DNA of 64,000 nt. Source: a bacterium. Its GTDB lineage: Bacteria > Patescibacteriota > Gracilibacteria > Absconditabacterales > Absconditicoccaceae. The stretch covers positions 62,001-126,000 of the forward strand of contig JAHDFY010000002.1 in NCBI GenBank assembly GCA_020627925.1, written 5' to 3'. Position 1 is the first letter of the stretch, and each line of letters opens with the position of its first letter. The notes under the pieces are model-generated. The model searched no databases, had not been told where the DNA came from, and worked only from the letters and a program-made list of their open reading frames with translations. This document shows positions 43,068-55,202 of this stretch, one piece after another. The position numbers and the translations under genes are program-made.

Positions 43068-44648
43068 TTAAATAGTTCTTCTCAACTCTTCTAATGTTGT
43101 TGTTCCTTGCAGCATTTTGAGGTAACCGTCTTCTTGTAATGTCAAAAATCAGTTGATTCTTGCTTGCGTCATTATTTCGCTTTCACTCCCTCCATTGATG
43201 ATGATTTCTTTGATTTTTTCATCGATTTTGAGTACTTCGATTACTGCTACTCTCCCTTTGTATCAGGTGTTGTTGCACTCGGGACAGCCTTGCGCATGAG
43301 GAATTCTATTATTGAACTCTATAGCTAAATCTGGTTTTACTTCTTTGATTTTTTCTATACGTTTTTTGATTTCTGCACTTTCCATATCATTTGCTTCTCT
43401 CATAGTCCCACATTTTTTGCATACTTTCCTTACCAATCTTTGTGCTTGAATCATAATAAGCGCTGGCGCAAGTGTGTATCCTTTGATTCACATATTGGCA
43501 ATTCTTGTGATTGCTTCAATAGCACTATTGGTATGTAATGTTGTGAATACTAAGTGACCTGTTAGGGAGGCACTAAGTGCTGTTTCTGCCGTTTCTAAGG
43601 TTCTTGTTTCCCCGACAAGAATGATATCCGGATCATGTCTCAAACACGCTTTTAATCCTTTTTCATAGTTGTAATTCTTGCTGTAATTGATTTGTGATTG
43701 TTGGAGTCCTTTTACTTTGAATTCGATAGGATCCTCAAGAGTAATAATTTTTTGTTTCCCATCATTTAAATAGTTTAGAATGCTGTATAGTGTCGCTGTT
43801 TTTCACGATCCGGTCGGTCACGTTACCAGTACCATTCAAAAGTTTTTATCTAATGCTTCTTTGAGATTGTCATACATTTGACCCCAAAAACCAATATCTT
43901 CAAAGGTTCTAATTGATTGTGAACTATCCAAAAATCTTAAAACAGTACTCTCAAGACCAATACCAGGCATAAAACTGGCTCTGACATCAATAGTTTTTTT
44001 GACGTCATTAATATGTACATCAAAACTAAATCTACCATCTTGTGGTACATAATCGATATTCATTTTTGTTCCGGCTATGAATTTTAGTTTTTGGATATAG
44101 ATGGTAAATTCTTTGTGAGAAAACGTATGTACTGTTTGCAACACACCATCTATTCTCAATCTCATATGGACGCCGTTTGCCTCCGGTTGAAAGTGGAGAT
44201 CAGATGATCCTGCTTGGAATGCTAATCTTACCATTTCCATAATAAAATCTCCTGGATCCATTGTTGCTTGTTTTGCTACTACTTTGTTGATCATTGCAAC
44301 AGCATTTAATCCTTCAGCATTTTTTTGCGCTTCTTTTTCTGTATATATTTGCGTATCTTTTTGTTGTTTTAACTGGTACCAAGTATATGCAATTTCTATT
44401 CATTCTTTACTGGTGTAGTAGACATCATACTCAAATCATTTTTTGCTAAGATTGGTATAGAGTTGTTTTAGTTGTTCAGAAAAATTATTAGTTGTCAATA
44501 CTGCAACTTTTGCTCCATCACTATCGAATATGACTGCCTGTAGCTGACGAGCAATAGTCTCTGGAATCATCCCTATTTTAGAAAGGTCAGGCTGTATGCC
44601 CTTAATATCATGTACTTCTAATATTTTTTTTGTGAGAGTATTGAGCAT
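43068..44648 (-). CDS. PilB/GspE family assembly ATPase
   Basis: This hexameric secretion-type ATPase drives pilus or type II secretion assembly. In 526 residues a MshEN-like N-terminal domain is followed by the catalytic domain: GSSDLHFQPE, the Walker A VTGPTGSGKTATL with glycines encoded by TGA, the Asp box in ILVGETRD-type sequence and the Walker B region. The tetracysteine zinc site is CKKCGT and GCPECNNTGYKGR. TGA density is about one in five glycines. No other pilus gene adjoins, so the operon is split or reduced; its partner may be the VirB2-like protein at 14 kb. Confidence 0.92.
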
Positions 44649-44767
44649 CGGTGGTAATCGATAGACAAGATGTAGATAATATTCTGTCTACATTATAGAT
44701 GGAAACTTGTTTTTTTGCAAATTTTCTTCATGTTTTTGTTCTATGTTTCTTTAGTTTTTGGAGATAT

Positions 44768-44798
44768 CAAAAAAACACTCCGGAGAGTGTTTTTGTTT
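44768..44798 (-). terminator. terminator of pheT
   Basis: The stem AAAACACTC/GAGTGTTTT with a 4-base loop, just after the pheT stop, is followed by a T run on the minus strand. Confidence 0.75.
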
Positions 44799-44799
44799 T

Positions 44800-47343
44800 C
44801 TATTTTCTCAGTTCTGCACCAGTTTTTTGTGCTTTTTCAATTGCTTTATCCATTATTTGATTGATTTGTTCTGTTGTCATATTTCCATCTCCTACAATTT
44901 TCATGCTGAGTGCTATTGATTTTTTACCTTGTGGTAAATGTTCTCCTTGGTACAAATCAAAGATGCGAAGAGAGGTTACTTCCTTGACTGATTTTACTGC
45001 ATGAATTACTTCTCCGAACGTTTTTTCTTGATCAATAACGAAACAAAGATCTCTTTGTACTATTTGGTCCTGTAGTGTTTCGTAATTGCTTCCTGCTTTA
45101 TTTTTTTTCTTATTATATCGATGAATAATCATATCAATATCTATTTGCATATAGACAAGTTGGCTGTTTTGTTCCATTTTGTGCTTGCTAAGCAAGAGTG
45201 GATGTAATTGTCCTAGGAAACCGATTGGCTGTCTGTTGTATATGATAGTTCCTTGCTTTTTGGGATGGAATTGCGTTTTGTCCGTAGGAACATATTCAAC
45301 TTTTCCATTGAGTCAGAGAGAAGCAAACATCTGTCCAAGGTGAGACTTTGCTTTCAAGACTAAATCGTGAGACCAGTCTGTTTGTTTTTTTTGAAATAAT
45401 ACAGCTCCTCACTGCCATTTTTCATGATTAGGTTGACCAGGAACACCATAAAGTTCCTCATTCTTTTCATGTTTTTTGCTCCATACTTTTCCAATATCAA
45501 ATAGTTTGAACTTATCAAAGAATTTGCTATTTTTGGCTGCGTACGAGAAAAGATTGTATATCATTGAATCTCTCAAATGTTTTGTTTCAGGACTTAATGC
45601 ATTTTTTAAAGTCAGAAGGTCTTGATAGAGTCATTCTTCATTTTTTTGGTGGTCGTGTAACTCCCCCATTAATTTTTGGTCGGCCCACGGATATGTTTCC
45701 ATTTGGTCGTAACCACACAAGTGGGCAAAACTATGCTCTATTGTTCTGATTACTTGAATATCTATAGGAAACGGAGTTGTTTGTACATCGTTTGTCAAAG
45801 GTAGCGGTGCAATATTTTCGTATCCATGGATTCTTGCAACTTCTTCAAAAACATCTTCAGGAATATTGATGTCTCCTGGTCCTCTCCAGTAAGGAACAGT
45901 CACCGTAGATTGTTGGTCGTTTTGTGTTATGCGAAAACCAAGCCCTTCAAGTACTTTTTGTATCGTTGCTAGATATTTTTCTGTGTTTCCATCACCCCAA
46001 ATTGTTTGTATCAATTGATCTTGGTGTAATGAAATAGTCTTTGGACTTGTTGTTATTGATGGGTCTATATAGAAATCCAATCCTGCAAATGTTACTTCTC
46101 CCAAGTCTGGCTTGTTGTATTGTACTTGATCCATTAAAAGGAGTAAACAATGAAGCGTAAACAATGGGTTGATGTTTTTTTCGTATCTCATAGAAGCATC
46201 AGTTCTCAATGCCAGTCTTAATGCTGTCTTTCTTACATGAACAGGATCAAAATTTGCTATTTCTACAAGAATATTTTTGGTGTTTTGGTCCACACCAGAG
46301 TTATTTGCGCCATAAATTCATGCAAGTGCAATAATTTTTTCTTGATCGGCAATCACGATATCATTAGAAGTGAGAACGTGTTCATCGTCATTCAAGTCAG
46401 TAAACTTTTCATCTGGTTCTGCCTGTCTTACAACAATGTCTCCTTTTACTTTGTCTGCATCAAAAAAGTGTACCGGTTGACTACTGAGATTCATAAATAT
46501 ATTAGAGAAATCAACCCAGTTGTTGATCGGTTGTCATTCAATATCTCTGAGCATTACTCTTGTGAAAAAGCTTGATTCTTTTACCACAATATCATTGAGT
46601 TCTACCAATACATAAGACCTAAGGTTTTCTGTTTTTGCATGTATTTTTCTTGTGGAAGATGTTGCTTGTTGCAGATGTTCTAGTATGTTGAGATTCATCA
46701 TGTCTTGTGAGACATTTTGCGCTTTGTTGAATATTATTTTTGCAGAGTCATCAAGTGATTGGTAAATAGCATTTAACTCCATTGCTACTCCAAAATACCC
46801 TGTGAGATCTGGTCTGTGCGTTAATGTTTTATTATCAACATCAAGAATATGGTTTTCTAGTCGTGGATATTTTTCTTTGACTGGCTTTCCTTTATCTTCT
46901 TGTGTCAAATCATCACAGTCATCATTCATTATCCATATCCAGTGCTTATCAGTGTCCTCCATGATTCCTAGTTCTTCTTTTGCACAGATCATTCCATTAC
47001 TATCTACTCATCTCATCTTTCTTTCACCAATTTTTAGATCAATAGACGGTAAGTAACAACCAGGCAATGCATTGGGAACAAAAGCACCTTCTCTTACATT
47101 TTCTCCACCGGTAATTACCTGAAATGTTCCATGAGAACCACAATCAACTTGACAAACAAGCAGCTTGTCCGCATCCGGGTGTTGTTCTACTTTGGTCACA
47201 TAACCAATAACTAACTCATCAGGCAATACTCTGCTATCTATTTGTTCTATCTCACATGATTTACGTGTGAGTTTGTTCGCTAGTTCCTTAACTGCGTCAT
47301 CAACATTAATATATTGCTTGAGTAAGTTCAGTGAGTATTTCAT
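44800..47343 (-). CDS. pheT: phenylalanine-tRNA ligase beta subunit
   Basis: It charges tRNA-Phe together with PheS. In 847 residues the order is tRNA-binding OB domain (ELVIGYVTKVEQHPDADKL), the B1/B5 region (THRPDLTGYFGVAMEL), the B3/B4 editing domain (ALRTDASMRYEKNINP), the synthetase-like core and a C-terminal anticodon-binding FDX-ACB domain (FVIDQEKTFGEVIHAV). Typical length is 790-850. ATG 47343 is preferred over an in-frame TTG two codons upstream. pheS is not in the window, an unusual separation. Six TGA glycines occur. It ends in TAG. Confidence 0.95.
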
Positions 47344-47490
47344 TGTCAAAAGTAAGTGCTAAATTATAGATGTGTGTCATTTTTTTATTATCCTTCTTAT
47401 GGTTACTTGTACTTTTTTGTTCAGAGATTGCAAGAGGCGTAGGAATTATTAGTATACAGATTATGATATTTTGATTGTATAATGATTTTT

Positions 47491-49035
47491 ATGAGACAAA
47501 CAAAAAAAGAGAATAGTATGTTGCAAGACGAAAGCTTATTGCAAAAATTTACCAAAAAAGGTTTTTGGTTATATCTTTTTGCTTTTCTTATTGCGCCAGC
47601 AGGCTATTTGATAAGGATGGTTATTTCGTGAAGTTTAGACACTGATGAAGTGGGGCTTTTTTACTCTGTGATAAGCTTTGTTTTGTTGGTTAGCATTTAT
47701 AATGATTTGTGATTGACTGAAGCATTAGTCTATTTTTTGCCAAGGTACTGGATCAAAAAAAAATATAATTTTTTTGTTACAGCGCTCTTTTCTACTTTGG
47801 TGATGCAAATTACCTCGTGATTTCTTTTGGCATGACTACTCTACTATCTGTCTGATTGGTTGGCTTTTGTTCATTTTCGTGATGTTAGAGCAGGAGAAAT
47901 GCTCCGTTATTTGTTATTTTATTTTATTGGAATAAACATTTTTCAAGTTCTTTCTGCTTTTTTCAATTCGTTTCAGGATATTTTTACCTACAAATTTGTT
48001 GAATTGTGTAGAATTTGGAGTGTTGCAGCCTTTTCTTTTTATTACTTTTGGTCATGAAGTCATGAGGTGCTTGATTTTGTTTTTGCCTGGATCTTTGGTG
48101 TGTTCATAGGAGTCATTGTTGCGCTTTTCTTATTTTTGAAAAATTATTTACGAGTGTGGAAAAAATGAACACTTGTCTATGATTCTCATGAAACCAAAAA
48201 GTATCTCAAATTTGCATTTTGGACCTTTTTGGCAATGAATTCCTGAACACTTTTGGGGCAAGTCGATCAGCAAATGATTACCAATATGTTGACTCTGGTT
48301 GATGCATGATTTTATACTAATTACTTTAGTTTATTCGGTACCTATGCAGTTGTTTTTGCTCCTATTATGGGGTTTATGTATCCCGTGATATCCGAGATGA
48401 TGGCAAAATGACATGCAAAAAGTATCATTTCCTTACAAAACACTATCTATACGTACCTAGTGATCTTATGATGTAGTTTTAGTTTTTTTCTCATCGTGTT
48501 AGGTCCTGAAATTGCAACAGTGCTATTTACAGAAAAATTTCGTTATTCGTGAGAATTAGTGCAATACGGAGCCTGGTTTATTGTGCTCAATATTATTACT
48601 TCTATCAGTTTTTTTATTCTTTCTTGAATGGGATTTGTCAAAGAAAAAGTATTTATTTTGATAGGTGCCACGTTAGTTAATATTGTACTGAATTATTTGT
48701 TTATTCCACTGTGGGGATTAGAAGGCGTTATTGCTTCTACTGCTTTTTGACAGCTTCTGTTGGCATGATCTAGTTTCTATTATGTACATAAGCAGAATGC
48801 TATCACGATCGATGGTTATATTGTGTTGAGTGATGTCTTGCTTTTCGCGTTGTTGGGCTTATCTATCCGACTAGGAAAATGATCACTCGATTTATTTGAA
48901 CAATCAAGATTGACTCTCTTTGTAATAATTTTTTGTTTTGGTATTGCTTATTACTCTATTTTTGCTCTCCTCAATTGGAAAAGACTACAAAAAATATTCT
49001 ATCTAATCAGAAATCAAAAAACTGCTTTATCGTAA
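47491..49035 (+). CDS. Wzx-like polysaccharide flippase
   Basis: The 514-residue protein has about 12-14 hydrophobic segments and the layout of the oligosaccharide/MATE flippase family, which moves lipid-linked sugar units to the outer face. Family-type positions include MRQTKKENSM then GFWLYLFAFLIAPAGYLIRM, and a mid-region TNMLTLVDAGFYTNYFSLF resembling the Wzx core. At least 15 TGA glycines occur, often in membrane helices. A TATAAT box ends 7 bases before the ATG, so its transcript may be almost leaderless. It opens the glycan gene group. Confidence 0.88.
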
Positions 49036-49047
49036 ATAAAGCAGTTT
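49017..49047. terminator. terminator shared by the flippase and the converging glycosyltransferase
   Basis: The stem AAAACTGCTTTAT/ATAAAGCAGTTTT has a short CGTA-type loop. Both stop codons (49033 on plus, 49027 on minus) lie inside it, so the two genes overlap at their ends. Confidence 0.75.
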
Positions 49048-50001
49048 TGCAGTTTGGATAAATTTTCAACGGATGAGGCTATTTATGATTATGCCTATCT
49101 TTTTTTTGATAGAAGAGCTCGTGACAAACTCATAATATAGATTGTTGATTTTTTGTTTTTGATCAATTATTCTTAGTAGGTTTTGGTTATTTTGGATTAA
49201 ATTTTTTAGGTCTGGATAGAATGTTTTGTTGCGAATTATCTGCTTAATCACTCTTTTTTTTATGCTTTTTTTTTGTAAAATATAAGTTGATAATTTCTTT
49301 ATTTTTTTTATTTCTCCTGTTAAGCTTTTACTGTGTATTCTATAAAATCAGAGAGGCTTGCTTCAATTATATTGAATTATAGTACCGTTACTATTGCTTA
49401 TTACTAAACTGATTCGGTGATCTTGATCACATCCTTGTGAAAATGGTATAATTTTATTAATAAATTGTGATGCGAACATTAATCATGAGGTAGTACAGTG
49501 ATTTCCTTTTGTTACAAACTCATTAACGCTTTCATCAATATTTCTTGTTATTTCAAAAATGTCGAATGTTGTGCTTGGTTGTATTTCACTATTTTTATCA
49601 AAAATTTGCATTGAATGATAAGATAAGTCTCATTGTTTTTGTAATAGGTGATCAATTTGTTTCTCTATTTTATCCTTTTGTCGTTTATCATCAGAATCAA
49701 GTAACGCTATGTATTCTCCTTTACATTTTTTTAACCCTTTTTCTGTTGTTTTTTGTAATCATAGGTTTTTTTCATTTTTTAATAATGTTATTTTTTTCTT
49801 TATTGCGTTTTGTTGTCAAAAAATTACTTGTTGAGCTTTATTGAATGAATTATCTGTAGAACAATCATCAACAATAATCATTTCCCAATTGTTATAGGTT
49901 TGTTCTATAACACTTAATATTGCCTCCTCGACAAAGCTTTCGTAATTATATAATGTAATAAGAACAGATACTAGTGGTTTTGTATTTCATTGTTTGTTCA
50001 T
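49027..50001 (-). CDS. glycosyltransferase family 2
   Basis: The 324-residue GT-A enzyme has VSVLITLYNYESFVEEA, the nucleotide-binding VDDCSTDNS and the acidic LLDSDDKRQ. A polar C-terminal helix-rich region of about 140 residues follows. Its sugar donor is unknown. It begins 31 bases inside the methyltransferase end on the same strand, a coupled arrangement. Five TGA glycines are read. It likely helps build the cell-surface glycan with the flippase next to it. Confidence 0.85.
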
Positions 50002-50687
50002 TTTGTGATGGTATATATAAAGCGGTATGGCGTTTGCGATTTATATTCATAAGAAAATAAGTTCACTATATGGCTAAAGTAAATAGAAAAGAATTTTCCT
50101 ATTTTACTACTGCTTTCTATATATGTTATTAGTAATCGTAGATAGATGTTTCCGTTTCCTTGTTTTGTTATGGTGAGATTTGGTTGTTCTTTTTTAATCG
50201 TTTCTAGTATAGTATCAATTTCTTCTTCACTAGGTGTTCATAGCTCTATGTGTTCTTCTAATCGACCATGCACTTTATGTCACAGCTTTTTTTGGTATTT
50301 GTAAAGTATCTGGTCATTATGATAAGCAAAATCACCACAAGGAAATCAAACAATACAAGCTTTGCTACTGACTCTTATAATTTCCCTAAATGCTGTAAGC
50401 CTGTCTTTGGCATCTATGTGTTCTATCATATCTAATGATAGTGCGAAGTCATATTCATTATTCTTTGCCGGGATGGCAAGAGCACTTCACTCTATATAAT
50501 TCATTTGTTTGTTTATCTCTTTTTGTTTTTCACCATAATCATTGATACTTAGGTCCATCCCAGTAAATGGTATCCTGAAAAATTTCCCAATACCTTGCGA
50601 TCACGACCCTATTTCCAAGATGTTTTTGTACTTGTTTTTTTTGATAAAATTTATAATAGGTTTGTACCTAATAATTTGATTAATCAT
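49971..50687 (-). CDS. class I SAM-dependent methyltransferase
   Basis: The 238-residue protein has the SAM site ILEIGSGSQG (motif I), an acidic motif II (GMDLS), and motif IV/V DFALSLDMIEHI followed by FREIIRVSSKACIVGFPC. Such enzymes decorate glycans or lipids in these clusters. The glycine in motif I and others are TGA, so it is invisible as one frame under the standard code. It overlaps the following glycosyltransferase gene by 31 bases. Confidence 0.8.
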
Positions 50688-50813
50688 GGCTAAAGAACTA
50701 GATAAAAAACGTTGTTTAATGAACTGGAACATTTAGAAGTTATTATAATTAGGTTGTTTCTATTGAATTTATTGTTGATTGCAATCTTGTTTTATTCTCC
50801 TTTTACCATTGTT

Positions 50814-51770
50814 ATGGTTTGCGTTTCTGTTATTATGACTACTTACAAACATCAACATTATATTGGGCAAGCAATTGACTCAGTTATCGCACAAAATTTT
50901 ACTGATTGGGAGCTTTTGATTGGTGATGATAGTCCAACACAAGAAACACGGGAAGTTATACAACATTATGTAAAAAAATATCCAAAAAAAATTTTTGCAC
51001 GACACCATAACCCTAATAAATGAATAGTTGCTAATAATAATTTTTTGCTAGAACAGGCAAATCCTGCAAGTGATTATATTGCTTTTTTAGAGTGAGATGA
51101 TGTGTGGACTACTGATTATCTTTCTACCAAATTGACTGTCTTTACTACTTATCCTCAAACAGCATTAGTATACAACAATTTGGATATTATCAATAGTCAT
51201 AGTGTTGTGACCAAACAAAATTATTTTGCTCATATGACAAAGGTTTTGCGTAACGAAACACTTACCCCTTTGGAATTTTTGACGGGAAAATATTATCATT
51301 CTTACTCTACTCTGATGATGAAAAAAGAAATGCTGGCGCAATACCCCATTGTTACTCTGACAGAAAATAAACATTATATTACATCAGATTGGGATTTATT
51401 TTGAAATGTTGCTATTAATTATCCCGTTTATTGAGTAGAAAAAATACTTACTCTTTATAGAATTCATGCAAAAAATAATTCCAAAAATTTAGCGAAACTA
51501 TATGAAAATATCTTACTAAGTACTAAAAAAGTTATAGACACCTATCACGTTCAACCTGATACGAATGTACGTTTTAAACAAACAATGCTGCATGTCATTA
51601 TTTCTTTCTTTTCGGGAAATAGAATGGCAACATTCCGTTTCTTAGTTCGTAGTTTCTTTCTCGATAAAACGACAAAATGTATGCAAAGAGTTTGACTATT
51701 GCTACTCAATTGCTTACCCCACTCATGGTGAATATTTTTATTCAATAAACTAAAAAAATATGCAACCTAA
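50814..51770 (+). CDS. glycosyltransferase family 2
   Basis: This 318-residue GT-A enzyme has VSVIMTTYKHQHYIGQAI, the donor-binding IGDDSPTQETR and the metal site FLEGDDVW (a TGA glycine before DD). A downstream SDWDLFGNVA also fits the family. Its sugar is unknown. ATG 50814 is chosen because it starts the fold; an upstream in-frame TTG would add a hydrophobic stretch. It overlaps the next gene by 11 bases, implying a shared transcript. Confidence 0.85.
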
Positions 51771-52584
51771 GGTTTCAATTATTATTTCTGCATACAATTC
51801 AGGTTTTTATATCAAACCGACTATCCAAAGTTGTCTTGACCAAAACTATGATAATTACAATATTTTAATCTTAGATGATAATTCTCATGATAATACTGTT
51901 GATATTATCAAAGAATTTAATGATGAAAAAATTATTCTATTTGAATGAGAAATAAATCGTGGTCCTTATCGTTGACTCAATTTTTTGATGCAACAAACAG
52001 ATGCTGATTACATAGTAATTCAAGATCATGATGATATATTTCATCCAGACAAACTCAAAGAAACAGTTAATTTTTTGGAAAATAACAAAGATCATATTGC
52101 TTGTGGAAATGATACGTTTGTATTTTTTGAATGACAAGAACAATGATATATCTATACCGCAGATAAATGAAAACATGTAATGCATACTTCTTTGGTTTTT
52201 AGAAATATCTGATTACGTTATAGGGATAAACAGGATTTCTATTTAGAAGATTTGTTTTTTCAAAAAAATATTCTTGCAAAACATGGTAAGATTGGGAATA
52301 TTCCTATTTCTCTTAATTTGCACTTAATTAAACAATGAAATAAAAATCTATCAGCAAAGTGGAACACTTTAACATGCTCATCAGTATCAAAATTTTTTTC
52401 TCTTTATTGATTCAATTTATACGGTATAAAAGTATTTGCTACTATTGTTCTGAAAAGTTTATTTCCTGGTGCTTATAAACAACGAAAAATATCACTTATT
52501 GATCATACATATTGAATAATAAAAACAGATCAAGCAATTCCTAATAATTATATTGCTCGTTTGGTTGTGTGAGTAAAAAAATAA
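51760..52584 (+). CDS. glycosyltransferase family 2
   Basis: The 274-residue enzyme has VSIIISAYNSGFYIKPTI, the acidic ILDDNSHDNTV and the metal site IQDHDDIFHP. TGA glycines are numerous (about ten), including in LFEGEINRGPYRG. It is shorter than the other family 2 enzymes here. It continues the operon of the preceding glycosyltransferase and ends before a 406-base gap. Confidence 0.83.
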
Positions 52585-52990
52585 CTATTTACATTTTTTT
52601 CAAAAAAAATGTCTTCGCAAATTTCTACGATAATTATCAAGTATGATAAGATTTTATAAACTATTCTGACTCGGGCAATTATTTGCTTTTGTCTATGTGT
52701 TTATGACCAATGAGGTGTTTTTTGATCGAGTATTTGCTTGCCATTATAATTAATAGAGTTGGTATATTAGACCGTTGTTTATTGTTACTTTTTGTTATTT
52801 TTTATGAAAAAAAAAGCTACTCTGGAGTAGCGATGACACTTTGCGTAGCAGCAGTTATTTTCTATTAAAAAAGAAAAAATAGATTTTGTTGTAATAATTT
52901 TTTTTGATCGTATTGTTATTTCTAGTACTCTTAACTATAAAAGCGGTAGATAATAAATAGTTTTTATTTTGTATAATATTATTTTTATAA
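52585..52990. other. 406-base gap with an orphan minus-strand terminator
   Basis: No supported gene lies here. A 7-bp hairpin (52816-52831, GCTACTC/GAGTAGC, 2-base loop) has its T run (52807-52815) on the minus strand, but no minus-strand gene lies upstream of it. A TATAAT box at 52972-52977 on the plus strand ends 13 bases before the epimerase start. Confidence 0.5.
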
Positions 52991-53959
52991 ATGACACAAC
53001 AAGAAACAGTATTAGTGACAGGGACAAGTTGATTTATTGGTTTTCATTTGGCAACACGTTTGTTGAATAGGTGACACAAAGTTGTTTGAATTGATAATGA
53101 AAATGATTACTATGATCAACAATTAAAGCGTGACAGAAGGTCAAAACTTGAAAAAAGTCAAAATTTTTCTTTTTATTCTGCTGATTTACAAAACATTGAG
53201 TCTTGTGCTCAGATTTTTCTTGATCACAGAATAGACAGAGTTGTTAATCTAGCTGCATATGCAGGTGTGAGGTACAGTATGCAAAATCCATTTCCTTATA
53301 TTCAAACCAATTTGGTTGGTTTTCATAATATTTTACAGTTAGCCAAAGATTATAAAGTAAAAAATTTTCTTTATGCTTCAAGCGCATCTGTTTATGGAAA
53401 AAACACTCCCCCATTTGACGTGAAAGATAAAACAGAAAATCCTCTTTCTTTGTATGCGGCGTCCAAGAAAGCAAATGAACTAATTGCTCATAGTTATAAT
53501 AATCTGTTTTGAATTAAAACTACCTGACTAAGGTTTTTTAATGTGTATGGTACATGGTGAAGGCCTGATAGCGCATTGTATCTTTTTACCAAAAATATTT
53601 CCGAAGGTAAACCTATTAACTTGTTTAATCATGGTAAAATGAAAAGGAACTTCACTTACGTCGATGATGTTGTTGACTGAATAATGAAAGCGTTGCGAAT
53701 TGAGTCAGACTACGAAATAATCAATTTGTGAAATCCTGAAGTTGTCGAACTAATGTATTTTGTAGAAAGAATAGAACACGAGCTTTGAAAAAAAGCATCA
53801 ATTAATATGATGCCTATTCAGCCATGAGAAATAGAGACAAGTATGGTAAATATTAATCATACAAAAGACCTGCTTGACTGACGAGAACCAAAAATAATTG
53901 TTGATGAATGAGTGCATCGTTTTATTAAATGGTTTGTTGATTACCACAACTGCCCTTAG
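52991..53959 (+). CDS. NAD-dependent epimerase, UDP-glucuronate 4-epimerase type
   Basis: The 322-residue SDR enzyme shows the NAD motif TGTSGFIGFH (second glycine TGA), YGKNTPPF and [15 protein letters not shown] with the catalytic Tyr and Lys, plus [12 protein letters not shown] and [10 protein letters not shown]. The pattern is that of UDP-glucuronate/UDP-glucose 4-epimerases that make glycan precursors. Nine TGA glycines are read. Its end overlaps the converging family 4 glycosyltransferase by about 35 bases. Confidence 0.85.
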
Positions 53960-55100
53960 TAACAATTTCTTGATACTTGTTGTAGTATGTTTGTATATTT
54001 TTTGACCGGGAAAAATTTTCTCTAACTGATTTTAGAGATTTTCCCTTTTTTGTTTTCATTATTTTTATTGCTTTGGCTAGTGCCTTTTGAATCTCTTGTG
54101 TAGATCATGGTTTTATCAAAATGAGATCTTCTTTATCTGATATTTCCGGAGTTCCTCCTACGTTCGTTGCGATCATGATGAGTTTGCTCATTAATCACTC
54201 AACGACAGATGTTGGCAATCACTCTTGATAGCTTGCATTAATTCATATATCCATCTGTGGTAAAAATTGTTCAAGAAAACTTTTAGACTGAAACCCATGA
54301 AAGGTTATCAATTTTTTTGTTTGTTTTGCTTGTCTTTCAAGTTTTTTTCTTTCTTCTCCATCACCGATAATATGTAGATGTATGTTTGATTTATTTACAT
54401 TCTGAGAATTACCAATAGCTTCTATAATTAGATCGACTCATTTTAATTTTACAAGCCTCCCAACAAAAACAACATTGATTTCATTCTTTTTATCTGTTGT
54501 TTGAGATTTTTTAGAATCATTATGCTCAGGAATGAATTCAACTCCTCTGTGGATTACTGAAATTTCTTTTTTTGTAAATTTTTCGGCAAAACGCCTACAA
54601 CCGTGAGATAATCAAAAAACATAGTTACTTCGGGTAAATACCATTCTACCTAATGTTTGATCATATAGTCGTGCTATAGAATTTTTCCACCAAGCATTAA
54701 GCTTTATGTAATCAACTCCGTGTTCAATGTGTATCCATGTTTTTTTATGTAGCTTTGCTAGTACTCCTCATATTATACTAGATACAAAAAATCTTGTGCG
54801 AGTTTGATATATGTCTGCATTAAGTGTTTTTATTTTTTTTATTATTGCTCGAAAGTCTTTATGTCGAAATTTTGGAAAAGGAAATGTTGAGATGATTTCA
54901 AAAGCTGGCAATACAAGTACCTCAAATCCGTCTATAGAATAAACACCTTTTTGGATTTGTCAAACGCTAAAAGTTACGGTTGTTATTTTTCAAAATCCTT
55001 CTTTTGTCCAATGTTTTGCTCGTTGATATGCATGAGTTTCATAGCCTCATTTGTGAGGTGGAAAGTACGCTGCAAATTGCACAACATTGATTTTTTTCAT
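53925..55100 (-). CDS. glycosyltransferase family 4
   Basis: This 391-residue GT-B enzyme starts with FAAYFPPHKGGYETHAY, the typical N-terminal domain with its acceptor loop. The donor domain has VVFVGRLVKLKGVDLIIEAI, LHIIGDGEERKKLE and the E-x7-E motif as SYQEGLPTSVVEGLMSK. Ten or so TGA glycines occur. It probably adds a sugar to the surface glycan. It converges on the epimerase gene. Confidence 0.9.
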
Positions 55101-55172
55101 TCTATTCGTAGTGGTAAAATATGTATTGTGAGAATAATTTTTTATATTCGTAAGGCAAGCTTTTTACCAATG

Positions 55173-55197
55173 AAAAAACCCTCTTTTGAGGGTTTTT
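55173..55197. terminator. terminator of the 1427-residue gene
   Basis: The stem AAAAACCCTC/GAGGGTTTTT with a 4-base loop is flanked by A and T runs, immediately after the stop of the large gene. Confidence 0.8.
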
Positions 55198-55202
55198 GTA
55201 TA

